DNA from: Microbacterium oleivorans | GTDB taxonomy: Bacteria; Actinomycetota; Actinomycetes; Actinomycetales; Microbacteriaceae | Length of the DNA: 64,000 nt | Reading direction: 5' to 3' | Assembly: GCF_023715745.1 (NCBI RefSeq) | Contig: NZ_JAMBOV010000003.1 | Span: forward strand, 62,001-126,000 | Notes under the pieces: model-generated | The model's input: the letters and a program-made list of their open reading frames with translations, nothing else | Told to the model about the DNA's origin: nothing | The model's database searches: none | Part shown: positions 27,776 through 36,719 of the stretch, piece after piece | Layout: every line of letters begins with the position of its first letter | How positions within the stretch are numbered: position 1 is the first letter of the stretch | Translations under genes and position numbers: made by a program

Positions 27776-28201
27776 CTACGCCTCAGCGCGCACCGGCATC
27801 ACGAGCGGGTCGAAGACCCGGGGGAGCGGGCCGGATGCCGCGTCCACCGGCATCCCTTCGCGAGCCCAGTACTCGAACCCGCCGATCATCTCGCGCACGG
27901 TGTAGCCGAGCTGCGCGAACTCGACCGCGCCGCGGGCGCCGCCGTTGCAACCGGGGCTCCAGCAGTAGACGACCACCGGGGTGCCCGCCGGGATCTCCTG
28001 CGGTGCGCGGATCGCGATTTCCCGGTAGGGCATGTGCAGCGCGCCACGCGCGTGTCCCTGGTCCCACGCCTCTCGGTTGCGCACGTCGACGAGCACGAAC
28101 CGGTCGCCGGCCTTCTGAGCGGCGTAGACGTCGCTGGGGTCCGTCTCGTGCCGCAGCTTCGTCTGGAAGTAGGTGAGTGCGTCTGTGGGGGAGGAGGTCA
28201 T
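27776..28201 (-). CDS. Rhodanese-like sulfurtransferase
   Basis: This 141-aa single-domain rhodanese probably moves or binds sulfane sulfur. The fold markers VLVDVRNREAWDQGHARGA (near residue 36) and VVVYC are present. The active loop starts at Cys80 and reads CWSPGCNGG, with a second cysteine at 85 and no Arg at the usual end, so it differs from the classical CRXGX[RT] loop. The start ATG 28201 has almost no leader. It sits between the two halves of the respiratory locus, but a role there is not shown by the sequence. Confidence 0.85.
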   Translation of the reverse strand: MTSSPTDALTYFQTKLRHETDPSDVYAAQKAGDRFVLVDVRNREAWDQGHARGALHMPYREIAIRAPQEIPAGTPVVVYCWSPGCNGGARGAVEFAQLGYTVREMIGGFEYWAREGMPVDAASGPLPRVFDPLVMPVRAEA

Positions 28202-28223
28202 GTCTCGACGCTAAGGGAATGAC

Positions 28224-28265
28224 AATGCGGCGGGGTCCGGCCTGTCGGTCAGACCCCGCCGCATT
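28224..28265 (-). terminator. Terminator after qcrB
   Basis: A perfect 14-bp stem (28224-28237 with 28252-28265) encloses a 14-nt loop and starts 17 bp past the qcrB stop. It separates the ctaE-qcrCAB transcript from the rhodanese gene on the same strand. Confidence 0.8.
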
Positions 28266-28281
28266 TCTGCCAGAGAGGCAG

Positions 28282-30105
28282 TCAGCTGTTCGAGCTGTCG
28301 TCCTTCTTCCGCGGCGCGTCGTCGACCACGATGATGTTCGACGGGCGGTTGGCGGTCTCGGGGTTGTGGCCGTCGTCGATCGGGTGCAGCGGCGCGTTCG
28401 GCACGCCGGCACGCTCGTGAGCCCCGCGGAGCTCCTCCTGCTCCTCGTGCGCGATGTGCTCGAGCGCGTGGTGCTGGTGGGCGATCGCAGCATCCAGCTC
28501 GGTCTGCGTGACCGGCGAGAGGCGGTCCTCGAAGAACCAGCGCGACAGCGAGGCGCGGACGTTCTGGTGCCAGGGGATACGGCCGTTGTCGTTGGGACGG
28601 ACCACCAGGGGCTCGTGGACCTCGAAATCGATCAGCTTGACACGCTCGTACGCGTCGACGGGCTGGTGGACCTCGATGTACTCGCCGCCGGGCAGGCGGA
28701 CGATACGACCCGACTCGTAGCCGTGGAGCGCGATCTCGCGGTCCTTCTTCTGCAGTGCGATGGCGATCCGCTTCGAGACGAAGTAGCCGACGATCGGACC
28801 GATGAACAGCAGCGCCTGGAGGGAGTGGATCACCCCTTCCATCGTCAGGTGGAAGTGCGTGGCGATGATGTCCGACGACGCGGCGGCCCACAGGACGGCG
28901 TAGAAGATGACGCCTGCGACACCGATGGCGGTGCGGGTCGGCGCGTGACGCGGCCGCTGCGCGATGTGGTGCTCTCGCTTGTCACCCGTGACCCACGCCT
29001 CGATGAACGGGTAGACCGCCACGAGGACGATAAACAGACCGAGCACCGCGACCGGGAGCAGGATGCCGAACGAGAACGTGTGGTCGAACAGGACCAGGTC
29101 GAGGTTCGAGGGTGCCAGACGCAGGGCGCCGTCCGCGAAGCCGATGTACCAGTCGGGCTGGGTGCCGGCGGAGACGGGGGACGGGTCGTACGGACCGTAG
29201 TTCCAGATCGGGTTGATCGTGAACATCGAGGCGATGAGGACGAGCACACCGAACGTGATGAACAGGAAGCCGCCCATCTTCGACATGTAGATCGGGACCA
29301 TCGGGTAGCCCACGACGTTGTCGTTCGTGCGGCCGGGGCCGGCGAACTGGGTGTGCTTGTTGATGATCATCAGCATCAGGTGAGCTGCGATCAGGGCGAT
29401 GAGGATCAACGGCAGCAGCAGGATGTGCAGCGTGTAGAGGCGGCCGACGATCGCCATACCCGGGAACTCGCCGCCGAAGAGGAGGTACGAGGTCCAGGTG
29501 CCGATCAGCGGCAGACCCTTGATCATGCCGTCGATGATGCGGAGGCCGTTGCCCGAGAGCAGGTCGTCCGGCAGCGAGTAGCCGGTGAATCCGAGCGCCA
29601 TGGCGAGGATGAACAGGACGAACCCGATCACCCAGTTGAGCTCACGCGGCTTGCGGAACGCGCCCGTGAAGAAAACGCGCAGCATGTGCACGCCGATCGC
29701 GGCGATGAACAGCAGCGCGGCCCAGTGGTGCAGCTGGCGGACGAGCAGACCACCGCGGAGGTCGAAGGAGATGTTCAGCGTCGACTCGAGAGCAGCGGAC
29801 ATCTCGATGCCGCGCAGCGGTGCGTACGCGCCGTTGTAGTGCGTGGGCGCCATCGAGGCTTCGAAGAAGAACGTCAGGAACGAGCCCGACAGGAAGACGA
29901 CGACGAAGCTCCAGAGCGCGATCTCGCCCAGCATGAACGACCAGTGGTCGGGGAAGATCTTGCGGCCGATCTCCTTGACGAGCCCAGAGATGCTGGTGCG
30001 CTCGTCGAGGTAGTTGGCCGTGGCGCCGATGAAGCGGCCGCCGAGCGGCTTCTCAGCCGGCTTGGCCACCGCTGTGGTGGACGAGGATTCAGTCACGGTG
30101 CTCAA
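28282..30105 (-). CDS. qcrB: Cytochrome bc1 complex cytochrome b subunit
   Basis: QcrB holds hemes bL and bH and the quinol sites of the bcc complex. The product is about 607 aa, longer than mitochondrial cytochrome b because of the actinobacterial C-terminal extension. Heme ligand regions appear in RQLHHWAALLFIAAIGVHM and in LLLPLILIALIAAHLMLMIINKHTQ, given here in parts; the Qo loop reads PDWYIG. I favour TTG 30105 (GGGAG 5 nt upstream, overlapping the qcrA stop); GTG 30096 is the alternative. The terminator at 28224-28265 follows. Confidence 0.94.
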   Translation of the reverse strand: MSTVTESSSTTAVAKPAEKPLGGRFIGATANYLDERTSISGLVKEIGRKIFPDHWSFMLGEIALWSFVVVFLSGSFLTFFFEASMAPTHYNGAYAPLRGIEMSAALESTLNISFDLRGGLLVRQLHHWAALLFIAAIGVHMLRVFFTGAFRKPRELNWVIGFVLFILAMALGFTGYSLPDDLLSGNGLRIIDGMIKGLPLIGTWTSYLLFGGEFPGMAIVGRLYTLHILLLPLILIALIAAHLMLMIINKHTQFAGPGRTNDNVVGYPMVPIYMSKMGGFLFITFGVLVLIASMFTINPIWNYGPYDPSPVSAGTQPDWYIGFADGALRLAPSNLDLVLFDHTFSFGILLPVAVLGLFIVLVAVYPFIEAWVTGDKREHHIAQRPRHAPTRTAIGVAGVIFYAVLWAAASSDIIATHFHLTMEGVIHSLQALLFIGPIVGYFVSKRIAIALQKKDREIALHGYESGRIVRLPGGEYIEVHQPVDAYERVKLIDFEVHEPLVVRPNDNGRIPWHQNVRASLSRWFFEDRLSPVTQTELDAAIAHQHHALEHIAHEEQEELRGAHERAGVPNAPLHPIDDGHNPETANRPSNIIVVDDAPRKKDDSSNS

Positions 30106-31178
30106 TGACGCTCCCAGAAACTTGGCCCGACGGGCTCTTCGAAGTCGCTCTTGGCGATCAGGTATCCGTCTGCGTCGACCGTGATGGGCAGCTGGGGGAG
30201 CGGGCGGGCGGCCGGGCCGAAGATGACCTCGGCGCCGCGCGACACGTCGAACTGCGACTGATGGCAGGGGCAGAGCAGGTGGTGGGTCTGCTGCTCGTAC
30301 AGCGCGACGGGGCATCCGACGTGCGTGCAGACCTTCGAGTACGCGACGATCCCGTCGTAGGACCAGTCGAGGCGGTTGTACTCGGCGGGCAGCTGCTCGG
30401 GGAGCAACCGCATCAGGAGGACGATGGCCTTGGCCTTCTCCTCGAGGTATCCATCCAGGTGGTCGACGTCCTTGAGGGACTCGGGGATGACGTGCACAGC
30501 GGAGCCGAGCGCAACGTCGGCGGCGCGGATGGGGAGTCCGGACGGGTCGTGCGCGAGGCGCTCACCCTCCTTCCACATCGTGTGCTTGAGCAGCGCAACC
30601 GGGTCCCCCGCGAGCGGGTGCTCCTCCGAGGCGTGCGGCGCCAGGCCGCGGAACAGCGTCACGCCCGGGACGATCGAGGCGACGAGGGCAGCGATGAGAC
30701 CGCCACGGATGGCGGTGCGACGGCCGAACCCGGACTCCTCATTGGCCTCACGGAAGACGTCGACGGCAGCCTCGCGTGTCGACTCCTTGCCGCGGGTCGA
30801 ATGGCGCGCCTCGATGTGCTCCTTGTCGGGCATGATCGCCTTCGACCAGTGGATCGCAGCGATACCGATGGTCAGTAGCGCGAAGCCGATGCCGAGGCCG
30901 ATGAACAGGTTGTTCGCCCGGATGTCGCCGAAGGCGCCGCTCTCGATCGGGAACAGCATGTACGCGGCGACAGCCCAGAGGCTGGCGGCGAGCGAGATGT
31001 AGAACAGCGTGTAGACGGTGCGGACCGCGCGGGCCATGGCCGCCGGATCCTTGTCGGTCACGCGCTCGCGGTGCGGCGGCAGACCGGGGTTCTGCACGGG
31101 GTCGGCGACCGCGACGACGAGACCCGACGAAGGCTGAGGAGCCTTCTCGAGCGCCTGCGGCTCTTCCTCGTGTGACAT
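30102..31178 (-). CDS. qcrA: Rieske iron-sulfur subunit of the bc1 complex
   Basis: QcrA carries the 2Fe-2S cluster that takes the first electron from quinol. The 358-aa product has three hydrophobic helices (near residues 50-70, 88-110 and 160-180), typical of actinobacteria instead of the usual one. The C-terminal Rieske domain has the cluster motifs CTHVGCP and CPCHQSQFD. ATG 31178 has GAGGAG 4 nt upstream. The next gene, qcrB, overlaps the stop by 4 bp. Unlike most Rieske proteins it has a long cytoplasmic N-terminus. Confidence 0.96.
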   Translation of the reverse strand: MSHEEEPQALEKAPQPSSGLVVAVADPVQNPGLPPHRERVTDKDPAAMARAVRTVYTLFYISLAASLWAVAAYMLFPIESGAFGDIRANNLFIGLGIGFALLTIGIAAIHWSKAIMPDKEHIEARHSTRGKESTREAAVDVFREANEESGFGRRTAIRGGLIAALVASIVPGVTLFRGLAPHASEEHPLAGDPVALLKHTMWKEGERLAHDPSGLPIRAADVALGSAVHVIPESLKDVDHLDGYLEEKAKAIVLLMRLLPEQLPAEYNRLDWSYDGIVAYSKVCTHVGCPVALYEQQTHHLLCPCHQSQFDVSRGAEVIFGPAARPLPQLPITVDADGYLIAKSDFEEPVGPSFWERH

Positions 31179-31218
31179 TGTGCTCCTCGTCCGTGAAATT
31201 CTGTGCGTCGGTGGTGGG

Positions 31219-32016
31219 TCAGTTGGACTTCGCGGTGATCCACACCGCGATGCCGATCAGCGTGCCGATCCCGAAGATCCAGATGAACAGACCCTCGGAG
31301 ACCGGTCCGAGCGATCCGAGCGTGAAGCCACCCACGGGCTCGCTCTTCTGGAGGTACATCAGGGACGAGATGATGTCGCGCTTCTCGTCGGGCGTGATGG
31401 TCATGTCGTTGAAGACCGGCATGTTCTGCGGGCCGGTGACCATGGCCGCGTAGATGTGCAGAGGGCTGGTCTTGGTCAGAGCCGGAGCGTACTTGCCCTC
31501 GGTCAGAGCACCACCGGCGGCGGCGACGTTGTGGCACATCGCGCAGTTGATGCGGAAGAGCTCGGCGCCCTCGGTGAGGTTACCTTCACCGTCGAGGATC
31601 CGCTCGTCCGGGTAGGTCGGGCCGGGGGCGACCGACTGCACCCAGGCGGCCATCGCCTTGATCTGGTCCTCGGTGAACTGCGGGGCCTTCTGAGGAGCCT
31701 GCGGACCTTGGGCCTGCAGCGGCATGCGGCCGGTGGAGACCTGGAACTCGACGGACAGCTCTCCCACTCCGTAAAGGGAGGGGCCGTCCGCCGTGCCTTC
31801 GAGGTCGAGGCCGTGGCACGTCGCGCAGTTCGCCTGGAACAGCTTCTTGCCGTCCTCGACGGTGAGCGTGGAGGTCTCGGTCGACGTCGTCGAGGCCATC
31901 GCCGCGGACGCACCGGCGTAGATGCCACCCGTGAGCAGCAGGCCGACGCCGATCAGAGCGGCGGCCGCCCACTTGCTGCGACGGCCCGTCTGCCGACGCG
32001 GGGTCTTGGATGCCAT
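31219..32016 (-). CDS. qcrC: Diheme cytochrome c subunit of the bc1 complex
   Basis: QcrC passes electrons from the Rieske centre straight to the CuA site of CtaC, so no free cytochrome c is needed. The 265-aa product has an N-terminal membrane helix (about residues 16-38), two class I cytochrome c domains with heme motifs CATCH and CAMCH, and a C-terminal membrane helix (near 240-260). Two CXXCH motifs in one subunit are the hallmark of the actinobacterial bcc-aa3 supercomplex. It lies 24 bp after ctaE and 40 bp before qcrA. Confidence 0.97.
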   Translation of the reverse strand: MASKTPRRQTGRRSKWAAAALIGVGLLLTGGIYAGASAAMASTTSTETSTLTVEDGKKLFQANCATCHGLDLEGTADGPSLYGVGELSVEFQVSTGRMPLQAQGPQAPQKAPQFTEDQIKAMAAWVQSVAPGPTYPDERILDGEGNLTEGAELFRINCAMCHNVAAAGGALTEGKYAPALTKTSPLHIYAAMVTGPQNMPVFNDMTITPDEKRDIISSLMYLQKSEPVGGFTLGSLGPVSEGLFIWIFGIGTLIGIAVWITAKSN

Positions 32017-32040
32017 TGAGGAACTCAGCTCCGCTCTGTG

Positions 32041-32676
32041 TTACCGGATGAAGTAGATGACGGCGAAGAGGATGATCCACACCACGTCGACGAAGTGCCA
32101 GTAGTACGACACGACGATCGCGGAGGTCATCTCCTTTCGACCGAAGTTCTTGACGGCGAAGGCGCGTCCGATGATGAGCAGGAAGGCGATGAGGCCACCC
32201 GTCACGTGGAGAGCGTGGAAGCCCGTCGTCAGGTAGAAGGCCGACGCATACGAGTCGGCGCTGATGGGCATGCCCTCCGCGATCAGGGTGGCGTACTCCC
32301 ACACCTGACCGGACACGAAGACGGCGCCCATGATGAAGGTCACGTAGAACCACTCGACCATGCCCCACTGGCGGAAGTTCCAGAGGGAACCGCGGCGGTA
32401 GGGCTGGAAGCGCTCGGCGGCGAAGACGCCGGCCTGCGCCGTGAACGACGACAGCACCAGGATGAGGGTGTTCACCGCGGCGAACGGGATGTTCAGCAGC
32501 TCGGTGCGGGCGGCCCACAGCTCCGGCGAGGTGTTGCGGATCGTGAAGTAGATGGCGAAGAGGCCGGCGAAGAACATGACTTCGCTGCCGAGCCACACGA
32601 TCGTGCCGACGGCCACCGGGTCCGGTCGTTTCACCGAACGCAGTGCCTGGTTGTATGTCGCGGGAGTGGTCGTCAC
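32041..32676 (-). CDS. ctaE: Cytochrome c oxidase subunit III
   Basis: CtaE is the third core subunit of aa3 oxidase. The product is about 211 aa with five hydrophobic helices and family blocks [19 protein letters not shown] and [10 protein letters not shown]. The start is uncertain: GTG 32676 begins [10 protein letters not shown], while ATG 32685 adds three residues. CATAAT lies 7 nt before GTG 32676 and could be the -10 of a leaderless transcript, so I favour GTG. It leads the ctaE-qcrC-qcrA-qcrB operon and is divergent from trpD. Confidence 0.93.
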   Translation of the reverse strand: MTTTPATYNQALRSVKRPDPVAVGTIVWLGSEVMFFAGLFAIYFTIRNTSPELWAARTELLNIPFAAVNTLILVLSSFTAQAGVFAAERFQPYRRGSLWNFRQWGMVEWFYVTFIMGAVFVSGQVWEYATLIAEGMPISADSYASAFYLTTGFHALHVTGGLIAFLLIIGRAFAVKNFGRKEMTSAIVVSYYWHFVDVVWIILFAVIYFIR

Positions 32677-32807
32677 GCTCCCCATTATGGCCGATGTTGG
32701 GGGAGGGTTTCGCATTCCTGAAGGTACTCGTCCCTTTCTCCGGCATCGGATCGTGCGATGTCCGGGCCGCGAGTCGCCTGACAGAGTGCTGAGTAGGATC
32801 GGGAGGC
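32677..32807. promoter_or_regulatory. Divergent promoter region between ctaE and trpD
   Basis: For trpD, TAGGAT at 32794-32799 ends 8 nt before ATG 32808, with GGGAGG between. For ctaE, CATAAT on the - strand (about 32690-32685) lies just before the start. No clear -35 or palindrome was found for either. Confidence 0.45.
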
Positions 32808-33860
32808 ATGGCGGACATGTACTCCTGGCCCGAAATCCTCACCTCGGTGCTCTCCGGGCAGGACCTCAGCGTTTCGGAGTCGACGTGGGCGATGCGCCAG
32901 GTCATGCAGGGCGACGCGACTCCCTCCCAGCTCGCCGCCTTCCTCGTGGCGCTGCGCGCCAAGGGTGAGACGGTCGACGAGGTCGTCGGGTTCCGCGACG
33001 CCATCCTCGAGGCCGCGGTGCCTCTCCCGGTGCCGGCCGATGTGCTCGACATCGTCGGCACGGGCGGTGATCGTTACGGGACCGTGAACGTCTCGACCAC
33101 GGCGTCGGTGATCGTGGCGGCCACCGGCATCCCGGTCGTGAAGCACGGCAACCGCGCCGCCAGCTCCAAGTCGGGGTCGTCGGACGTGCTCGCCGCGCTC
33201 GGCGTCGACCTGACGAGTTCGCCGGAGCGGGTCGCCGAGGTGCTCGACGAGGTGGGCATCACCTTCGCCTTCGCGTCCGCCTTCCACCCCGGGTTCCGTC
33301 ACGCCGGCCCCACGCGCGCCGAGCTCGGCATCCCGACCGTCTTCAACTTCCTGGGCCCGCTGTGCAACCCGGCGCGCGCGGAGGCCAACGCCGTCGGCGT
33401 GGCACACGTCGACCGGGTGCCGCTCATCACGGGCGTCTTCCAGACGCGCGGCGCGACGGCGCTCGTCTTCCGGGGTGACGACGGCATGGACGAACTCACG
33501 ACGACGGGTCACAGCCGGGTCTGGGAGATCAGTCGAGGCGACGTCCGCGAGCACGACTTGGACCCCCGTGATCTGGGCATCCCGCGTGCGGAGATCGCCG
33601 ACCTCCTCGGCGGGGACGCCGAGCACAACGCGGGCGTCGTCCGCCGTGTCCTGCAGGGTGAGACGGGACCGGTGCGCGACATCGTCCTCCTGAACGCCGC
33701 CGCAGGCATCGTGTCGTACCGCCTGTTCCGGGATGCCGGTCAGCTGCAGCTGTCCTTCGTGGAACGCCTCGCGGAGGCGTATGCCGAAGCGGCGGCGGCC
33801 GTCGACTCGGGCGCGGCAGCGGCGAAGCTCGACGCCTGGGTCGCGGCATCCGGGCGCTGA
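32808..33860 (+). CDS. trpD: Anthranilate phosphoribosyltransferase
   Basis: TrpD joins anthranilate to PRPP, the second step of tryptophan synthesis. The 350-aa product has the N-terminal helical domain, the PRPP loop [15 protein letters not shown] (near residue 84), the [15 protein letters not shown] loop (near 112) and [10 protein letters not shown]. Length is normal. It stands alone without trpE or trpC, next to ctaE, an order also known from mycobacteria. The start has GGGAGG very close, so the short leader suggests a near-leaderless mRNA. Confidence 0.95.
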   Translation: MADMYSWPEILTSVLSGQDLSVSESTWAMRQVMQGDATPSQLAAFLVALRAKGETVDEVVGFRDAILEAAVPLPVPADVLDIVGTGGDRYGTVNVSTTASVIVAATGIPVVKHGNRAASSKSGSSDVLAALGVDLTSSPERVAEVLDEVGITFAFASAFHPGFRHAGPTRAELGIPTVFNFLGPLCNPARAEANAVGVAHVDRVPLITGVFQTRGATALVFRGDDGMDELTTTGHSRVWEISRGDVREHDLDPRDLGIPRAEIADLLGGDAEHNAGVVRRVLQGETGPVRDIVLLNAAAGIVSYRLFRDAGQLQLSFVERLAEAYAEAAAAVDSGAAAAKLDAWVAASGR

Positions 33861-33867
33861 GGCCGAC

Positions 33868-34860
33868 ATGGATCCGATCGAGGCGCTGACGGAGATCGCT
33901 GAGCTCCTCGAGCGTGATCGCGCCTCCCGGTACAAGTCGAAGGCGTTCCGCGCCGCCGCGAAGACCCTGGCGGACCTGACCGCGGACGAGCGAGCCGACC
34001 TGCCCCGCCTCCGTGCGCGGAAGGGGATCGGCGGATCCACATTCGCCGTGATCAGCGAGGCGATGTCCGGTCGGGTGCCCACCTACCTCGCGGACCTCCG
34101 GGAGCGCGTATCACCGCCCGTCGCGTCGGCGCTGCGTTCGCATCTGCGCGGCGACCTGCACGCGCACTCCGAGTGGTCGGACGGTCTCACGTCCATCGAC
34201 CTGATGGTCGAGGCGGCGCGTGCCCTCGGCCACGAGTACCTGGCGCTGACGGACCATTCGCCGCGCCTGCGCGTCGCCCGCGGTCTCTCCGCCGAGCGCC
34301 TGCGCGAGCAGCTGACGCTGATCCCCGGGTTCGGCGACGCGACGTTCACGCTGCTGAGCGGCATCGAGGTCGACATCCTCGACGACGGATCATTGGACCA
34401 GGAGGACGAGCTCCTGCGTTCGCTGGACGTCGTGGTCGCGTCGGCGCACTCGGCACTCCGCATGGAACGCGGGCCGATGACCCGGCGGCTCGTTGCGGCG
34501 GCATCCGATCCCCGTGTGGACGTGCTCGGTCACGTCACGGGCAGGCTCGTCTCGGGGTCGCGGGGGACGCGGCCGCCCTCGACCTTCGACGCGCGCGCGG
34601 TGTTCGAAGCGTGCGCCGAATACGGCACCGCCGTCGAGATCAATTCGCGCCCGGAGCGCGAGGATCCGCCGGACGACCTGCTCGCCCTGGCGATCGAAGC
34701 GGGATGCCTCTTCTCGATCGACTCCGATGCGCACGCGCCGGGGCAGTTGTCCCTGCTCGATCACGGTGCGATCCGCGCGGAGCGCGCGGGGGTTCCTCCC
34801 GAGCGCATCATCACGACGTGGCCGCTGACGCGCCTGCGGGACTGGAAGGCGTCGCGCTGA
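33868..34860 (+). CDS. HhH-PHP protein (PolX-like, no polymerase core)
   Basis: This 330-aa protein joins an N-terminal helix-hairpin-helix segment like the 8-kDa domain of family X polymerases (residues 1-75: LERDRASRYKSKAFRAAAKTL cut short here, then ARKGIGGST) to a PHP phosphoesterase domain (from DLHAHSEWSDG at 96-106, through TDHSPRL, GIEVDI, SAHS, to DSDAHAPG). The metal-binding His and Asp residues look intact. The nucleotidyltransferase palm found between these parts in PolX is missing. A DNA repair nuclease or phosphatase is likely but not proven. It follows trpD by 7 bp. Confidence 0.85.
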   Translation: MDPIEALTEIAELLERDRASRYKSKAFRAAAKTLADLTADERADLPRLRARKGIGGSTFAVISEAMSGRVPTYLADLRERVSPPVASALRSHLRGDLHAHSEWSDGLTSIDLMVEAARALGHEYLALTDHSPRLRVARGLSAERLREQLTLIPGFGDATFTLLSGIEVDILDDGSLDQEDELLRSLDVVVASAHSALRMERGPMTRRLVAAASDPRVDVLGHVTGRLVSGSRGTRPPSTFDARAVFEACAEYGTAVEINSRPEREDPPDDLLALAIEAGCLFSIDSDAHAPGQLSLLDHGAIRAERAGVPPERIITTWPLTRLRDWKASR

Positions 34861-34861
34861 G

Positions 34862-35779
34862 TCACGCTCGGGCCGACAGCGCTGCTGCGGCTCGGGTCGC
34901 GGAGGATCCGAGCGACCAGGCCTCCGCGAGTCCGGCGACCGCGGTGTCATCGGGCGCGACGATGCGCGAGTCGACCTGTGGCAGCTCGAGCGTGCGGACG
35001 ACCTCGACCACACGCGGGGCGACGTCGAGGTAGTCGCTCGCCGCGAGGATCTTCGTCCGCACGCCGGCGCTCATCCCTTCGCCGGCCTCGGCGGCCCGAC
35101 GGATGCCGGGCAGGTCGCCGTGGGCCGCGAGGAGCGTGGCCGCCGTCTTCTCGCCGACCCCCGCGACTCCCGGGAGTCCGTCGGATGCGTCGCCGCGCAT
35201 CGCGGCGAAGTCCGCGTACTGGGTCGGAAGGATCCCGTACTTGCTGACGATGACCGCGTCGGTGAGTTCTTCGAGCTTGCTCATGCCCCGCCCCGTGTAG
35301 ACGACGCGGACGCCGCGCGCATCGTCGACGAGCTGGAACAGATCGCGGTCGCCGGTGACGACATCGACGGGGATCGCGCTCGTCGAGGCCAGCGTGCCGA
35401 TGACGTCGTCGGCCTCGTGCTCCGCTGCGCCGATGATGGGGATGCGGAGGGTCCCGAGAGCCTCGCGGATCACGGGCACCTGGATCTCGAGGGGATCGGG
35501 GACCTCCTCGACGTCCGGTGCGGTCGCGACTTCCTGCGCGACGCGGTGGGCCTTGTACGACGGGATGAGGTCGACTCGCCACTGCGGACGCCAATCATCG
35601 TCCCAGCAGGCGACGAGGTGGGTCGGTTCGTAGGTGGTGACGAGCTTCGCGATCATGTCGAGGAATCCCCGTACAGCGTTGACGGGCCGCCCGTCGGGCG
35701 CCTTCACGGTGTCGGGCACGCCGTAGAAGGCGCGGAAGTAGAGGCTGGCGGAGTCGAGCAGCATGAGGCGTGCGGTCAC
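34862..35779 (-). CDS. Stand-alone 5'-3' exonuclease (PolA N-domain type)
   Basis: This 305-aa protein is a FEN-like 5'-3' exonuclease resembling the N-terminal domain of DNA polymerase I, without the polymerase part. Metal-site motifs are LMLLDSASLYFRAFYG at the start, ACWDDDWRPQWR, EADDVIGTLA, TGDRDLFQLVDD and the HhH block GVAGVGEKTAATLL. GTG 35779 fits the family start. It converges with the HhH-PHP gene with a 1-bp gap, which may point to a shared repair role. A full-length polA would be elsewhere. Confidence 0.9.
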   Translation of the reverse strand: MTARLMLLDSASLYFRAFYGVPDTVKAPDGRPVNAVRGFLDMIAKLVTTYEPTHLVACWDDDWRPQWRVDLIPSYKAHRVAQEVATAPDVEEVPDPLEIQVPVIREALGTLRIPIIGAAEHEADDVIGTLASTSAIPVDVVTGDRDLFQLVDDARGVRVVYTGRGMSKLEELTDAVIVSKYGILPTQYADFAAMRGDASDGLPGVAGVGEKTAATLLAAHGDLPGIRRAAEAGEGMSAGVRTKILAASDYLDVAPRVVEVVRTLELPQVDSRIVAPDDTAVAGLAEAWSLGSSATRAAAALSARA

Positions 35780-35795
35780 GCGCTCATCCTCGCAT

Positions 35796-36719
35796 TCAGC
35801 ATCCCGGACCGCTCGGGTCTTCGTCGCAGGTGCGCTGCACCAGCGCCGTGTCGACGTCGACGACGCGGATGAGGGTCGACGGCGAATCGATCGCGAGGGT
35901 GCCGGGGACGGCGAACCAGCCGCCGCCCGCGTCGGCCTCCGCGACGTAGCGGATCGTGACGCCCGCGCTGTACTCCCCGGGTGCGCTGTAGCTGTGGCTG
36001 GTGTCGGTGGCGGTGAACTGCGGGACGTCGAGCTCCTGCCAGGAACGCCCTGGCGTCCGAGTCTCGCGGGTGGTGCCGTCGCCGTAATCGAAGACGAAGG
36101 ACACAGGGGTGAATCGAACGGTCACCGGGACGTCGAAGATCTCACCGTCCACCGTGTGCTCGGTGGCAGCAACCACGAAGTTGGTCGGCATGCCCACCAC
36201 GCCGAACCCGTCGGGCTCACCCACGACCTGCGGCGGTGAGGGCGCGAAATGCGCGACGTCGTCGATGGTGGCGGTGGTCGGATCGGGTGCCGCGGGCGCG
36301 GGATCCGGGTCCACGGGGTCCTGCTCCGCCTGCTCGGCACCGGGCAGTGGCGCGGTGCCGGGGGCGGTGACCGGGGCCGTGCAGGCGAGGTCGAAGGCGC
36401 AGTCGACCAGCCATTGCTCCCGCGTGCGGCCGCCCGGGTAGTACGCGTTCGGGTCGCGCGGGGGCGGAGGCGTCAGGATCGGGGCGTTCGTGCCGCCGCC
36501 GTTGTTCTCGTTGCCGCGGGCGGGTGAGCGAGGGGTCGTGGTCTCGGTGCGTGTGGCCCCGATCGAGACCGAGGAAGAGTCATTCTCGATCGCGCAATTG
36601 GTCCACGTGTTGGATCCGACACATTCGCCTCCCGCGGCCCAGGCGCGTGTCTCCTGGCCAACTGCGGCGAATGCTAAGAGTCCGACGAGGAGAAGAGCAG
36701 ATTGTGATCGCGTCAGCAC
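35796..36719 (-). CDS. Secreted PKD-like protein, unknown function
   Basis: The 307-aa product has a signal peptide (hydrophobic core residues 8-20, likely cut near the AWA-AGG site at 27-29), a Pro/Thr/Asn-rich spacer (about 45-160) and a C-terminal domain with PKD-like signs (FVFDYGDGT, SHSYSAPGEYSAGV). Several cysteines (33, 42 and near the end) may pair. It is probably exported. GTG 36719 overlaps the end of the lipoprotein gene upstream, so both are one operon. The first codons include TTA and other AT-ending codons that are rare here, unlike the rest of the gene. Confidence 0.75.
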   Translation of the reverse strand: MLTRSQSALLLVGLLAFAAVGQETRAWAAGGECVGSNTWTNCAIENDSSSVSIGATRTETTTPRSPARGNENNGGGTNAPILTPPPPRDPNAYYPGGRTREQWLVDCAFDLACTAPVTAPGTAPLPGAEQAEQDPVDPDPAPAAPDPTTATIDDVAHFAPSPPQVVGEPDGFGVVGMPTNFVVAATEHTVDGEIFDVPVTVRFTPVSFVFDYGDGTTRETRTPGRSWQELDVPQFTATDTSHSYSAPGEYSAGVTIRYVAEADAGGGWFAVPGTLAIDSPSTLIRVVDVDTALVQRTCDEDPSGPGC

